Below are positions 61,670 through 64,000 of a stretch of DNA of 64,000 nt, one piece after another (positions within the stretch are counted from its first letter, which is position 1; the number at the start of each line of letters is the position of its first letter). Made by a program: the position numbers and the translations under genes. Origin of the DNA: Artemia franciscana (lineage: Eukaryota; Arthropoda; Branchiopoda; Anostraca; Artemiidae); the NCBI RefSeq assembly GCF_032884065.1, contig NC_088873.1, forward strand, positions 5,843,011 to 5,907,010, written 5' to 3'. The notes under the pieces are model-generated. The model was given only the letters and a program-made list of their open reading frames with translations. It was not told the origin of the DNA and did not search any database.

Positions 61670-62190
61670 AAACAGTTCGTGGTGACAAACTGTAAGTAAG
61701 GAGCGACCCGGCTCAATAGTATCCGAAACTCTAAAAAAATGGAATTTTGATATTAATAGATACATCAAAAGGATTGAATTTTTATTTAGATTTTTAAATA
61801 TACATAAGTTTAGTCCTACTCATCAAAAACGAGCCTGAGAACATTTGCTTTATTTTCGAAAAAAGGGAGAACCACACCCTAAAAATCATAGAATCTTAAT
61901 GAAAATCAAACCATCAGATTCAGCGTATGAGAGAACCTTACTGTAGAGGTTTCACACTCCTATCTGCAAAAATGTAGAATTTTGTATTTTTTGCCAGAAA
62001 GAAGATCACAGATGCGTGTTTAAGTGACCAAAAAACTGAATTCAGGGATCATTCTTAAAGAATTGGAACAAAATTCGAACTTTGGCGTAAAGAGCGAGGG
62101 GGCGAACCCTCTCATATACGCAATAGTTTCTGCTCGTTTTAAGTTGTAATGTTGCTCATTGCTTTCAGTTGAAAAAAAAATTGTTTTTTT
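61670..62190 (+). repeat. Dispersed repeat Family A, copy with internal deletion
   Basis: Starts GTGGTGACAAACTGTAAGTA and AGGAGCGACCCGGCTC, followed by the GAGCCTGAGAACATTTGC and AGATCACAGATGCGTGTTTA landmarks. It then jumps straight to the right arm of the foldback (GTTGCTCATTGCTTTCAGTTG, about 62152). The middle of about 700 bp is deleted relative to the copy at 37025. Confidence 0.8.
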
Positions 62191-64000
62191 TTAAATACAT
62201 TTAAAGAGCAAAAAAGATACATGATAGCATTGTAAAGACATTATGCATTGTATAAAAGGTCTTTAATATTTTTCATTAGTATAAAACATGCCTAGAGGCA
62301 TATTTTAAGCTTATGGCCTTTTAAGCTTCCTTCAGCCGAATACACGCAAAAGTTTGAATACCAAAATTCAAATATCACAAGGGGGCATCAGCATTTTAGA
62401 AATGCCTAGGCGGGACATGGCCCAAAATCTGTCGGGAAACACTGCTCTAAATGTTTCCTTATGCGTTTCGGGACGTATCCAGTTCTTAAGTTCATTTCAG
62501 GACTGATTAAAACGGGGTTCTCAAAAAATTATTTAATTTTTGATAACAATAGAGCTTTTTTGCCATTTTGATATTTATTTCCTTTTTTTGTTTTAATTAA
62601 TATAAAAAATCATTGTTCCCTGGCCAATTTTTTTTTGTCACTTGACTGGGTTAGACCAAATTGGCTTCCAAAAAACCAATATTTAGCGTTTAATAAAAAA
62701 AAAACTTTTCTTGTTATTTTTTGACATTATTCTAAACATGTAATAATTTTTATGATTTTTCGTGTAAACATAAATTATTTTTTAATCCCAAGAATTTTTA
62801 GTAAAAACACCGTTTAGGTCATTTTTTTTTATACATATCATTGTTCGGTAATATTATTTTTCCAACCTTTGGAATCATTTTTAGAGATTATCCCTCTGCC
62901 AGTATAATGTTGAGAACCAATAAGGGGCTCGAACACTAAAGTCTCAAGAAATGTAAAGCTGTTTGGGTCAGATTGGCTTCTCAAAAGATCAGTTCAAATC
63001 TCCCTAATCACAAAAAAATAACCCCAGCTTTGATTAAAAATGACGACAACCGCTTCTCTCTTGTAAAAGAAGGGTATCTGAATTCAGGCTTTGCCTAATT
63101 AACATTTGTTAAATTAAATACTTAACATTATTAAATTCATTAATATTAATATTAATATAATGCATTAATTAATAGTACTTATAAATTAGTATTATTTCTT
63201 ATTGTATAATATTAATAAAAATAAGTTAATAATAATTACAAGTTAATAAACTAATAAGACTATGATTCTTAAAGCAAATTAACATTTTTGACGAGAATTT
63301 TAGCCCCAAACCGAATAAATCTGAAAACAATAAAAAAAGAAAAAACATATTACAAAATATCCAATTCCCTTTATTTAAAATTTATGTAGCATTTTAAGGT
63401 GGTTTCCATCCTAAAATTTTTAGGTTAATTTTAAGGTTAATTCCCATTCCCCTAAAATGGAGATATACCTTTCTGAAGTCTTATTCTGATGTAACTATCT
63501 ACAAAAACTAGTCCCGTATTCAAAATAGTCAAAGATAAAAGTGGAAGCGAATGAAAAGACACTTTCACTTCCCTCTAGAATCACAAGAATTACTACATTG
63601 GAATTTTAACCTTTTTTTAGAACACAGCCAAAAAACACAGTTCTAACAGTACATGCTTAAAGGGTGTCAAAGAAGAGCTTAAAAAAAAACGAAAAAAAAA
63701 AAAAAAAAATCAAAACAAACACCATTACAAGTTTTGTTTGCGTCTTCTCCTGTAAACAAATTTCATTTTAGATCTATTAAAAAGCAACATATAACTATTT
63801 CTACTGTATATAGATTTGAGTTCAGACTTCTATATAGCAGATGTTATACTTAGAACCATTATAGGTGAATTTTCCTTTTTTTTTAATCCATCACAGTTGG
63901 AATGGGGTAATACAACTAACAGCAGGGGCGTAATCTGCTAAGGGGCAGGGGGGGGGGGCAATGAACTTCCAAGACCTCGGTTTGCCCCCCCCCCCCAGAA
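62191..64000. other. Non-coding AT-rich end of window
   Basis: No supportable gene. An almost pure A/T patch (63100-63260) and G or C homopolymers of 8-13 nt near 63946 and 63985 are the only notable elements. Confidence 0.5.

Overview
This is a eukaryotic, AT-rich, repeat-dominated nuclear window, most likely from an arthropod. The support is spliced genes, GC-AG and GT-AG introns, many fossil animal transposons and long (TA)n and (GA)n arrays. The dispersed 'Family A' repeats recall brine shrimp (Artemia) sequence to me, but that species guess rests on memory and is weak. Two standard 100-N scaffold gaps lie at 3768-3867 and 53324-53423.

Region 1 (about 531-21392) is a dense nest of rolling-circle transposons (Helitrons) in both orientations. 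Their 5' ends start TCTATATATATAAAAATAAG and run into a GTCTGT-rich leader with CRE palindromes (TGACGTCA). Their 3' ends carry two successive hairpins, each followed after 5 nt by CTAG. Only the 5' half of an autonomous element is present (15611-17643). It has a charged repeat N-terminus, a zinc-finger-like motif and the Rep HUH motif, and it is cut by another Helitron at 17644. All other copies are non-autonomous: an A-rich (CTAAAAAA)n or, on the other strand, T-rich (TTTTTTAG)n body, a GACGACCGGGACAC minisatellite, a scrap of the Pif1 helicase C-terminus, a (TA)n array and the GC-rich 3' end. Two copies (12265-14203 and 14294-15364) have both termini and the expected A|T target context. A 1.7-kb CAGACA/TGTCTG-rich block (2035-3767) lies inside the nest.

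Region 2 (21.4-43.9 kb) holds one clear host gene, UTP3/SAS10 (minus strand, two exons, 486 aa, 26779-29717), a nucleolar protein of the small-subunit processome. Its only coding intron has a GC donor and contains a reverse-transcriptase fossil. Around it are tandem repeats, foldback elements and several copies of Family A. A CpG-rich island (42440-43000) follows several kilobases of CpG-poor DNA and may be a promoter.

Region 3 (about 43990-47000) is a damaged non-LTR retrotransposon (CR1/Jockey group, minus strand) with endonuclease and reverse-transcriptase domains.

Region 4 (52.3-61.2 kb) contains three phase-compatible minus-strand exons that form the Ser/Pro-rich C-terminus of an unidentified protein. 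Its 7-kb intron holds a Tigger/pogo-type transposase fossil split by a foldback element with a 12-bp target-site duplication, plus RTE-like retrotransposon remnants. The rest to 64000 is repeat-derived or featureless AT-rich DNA.
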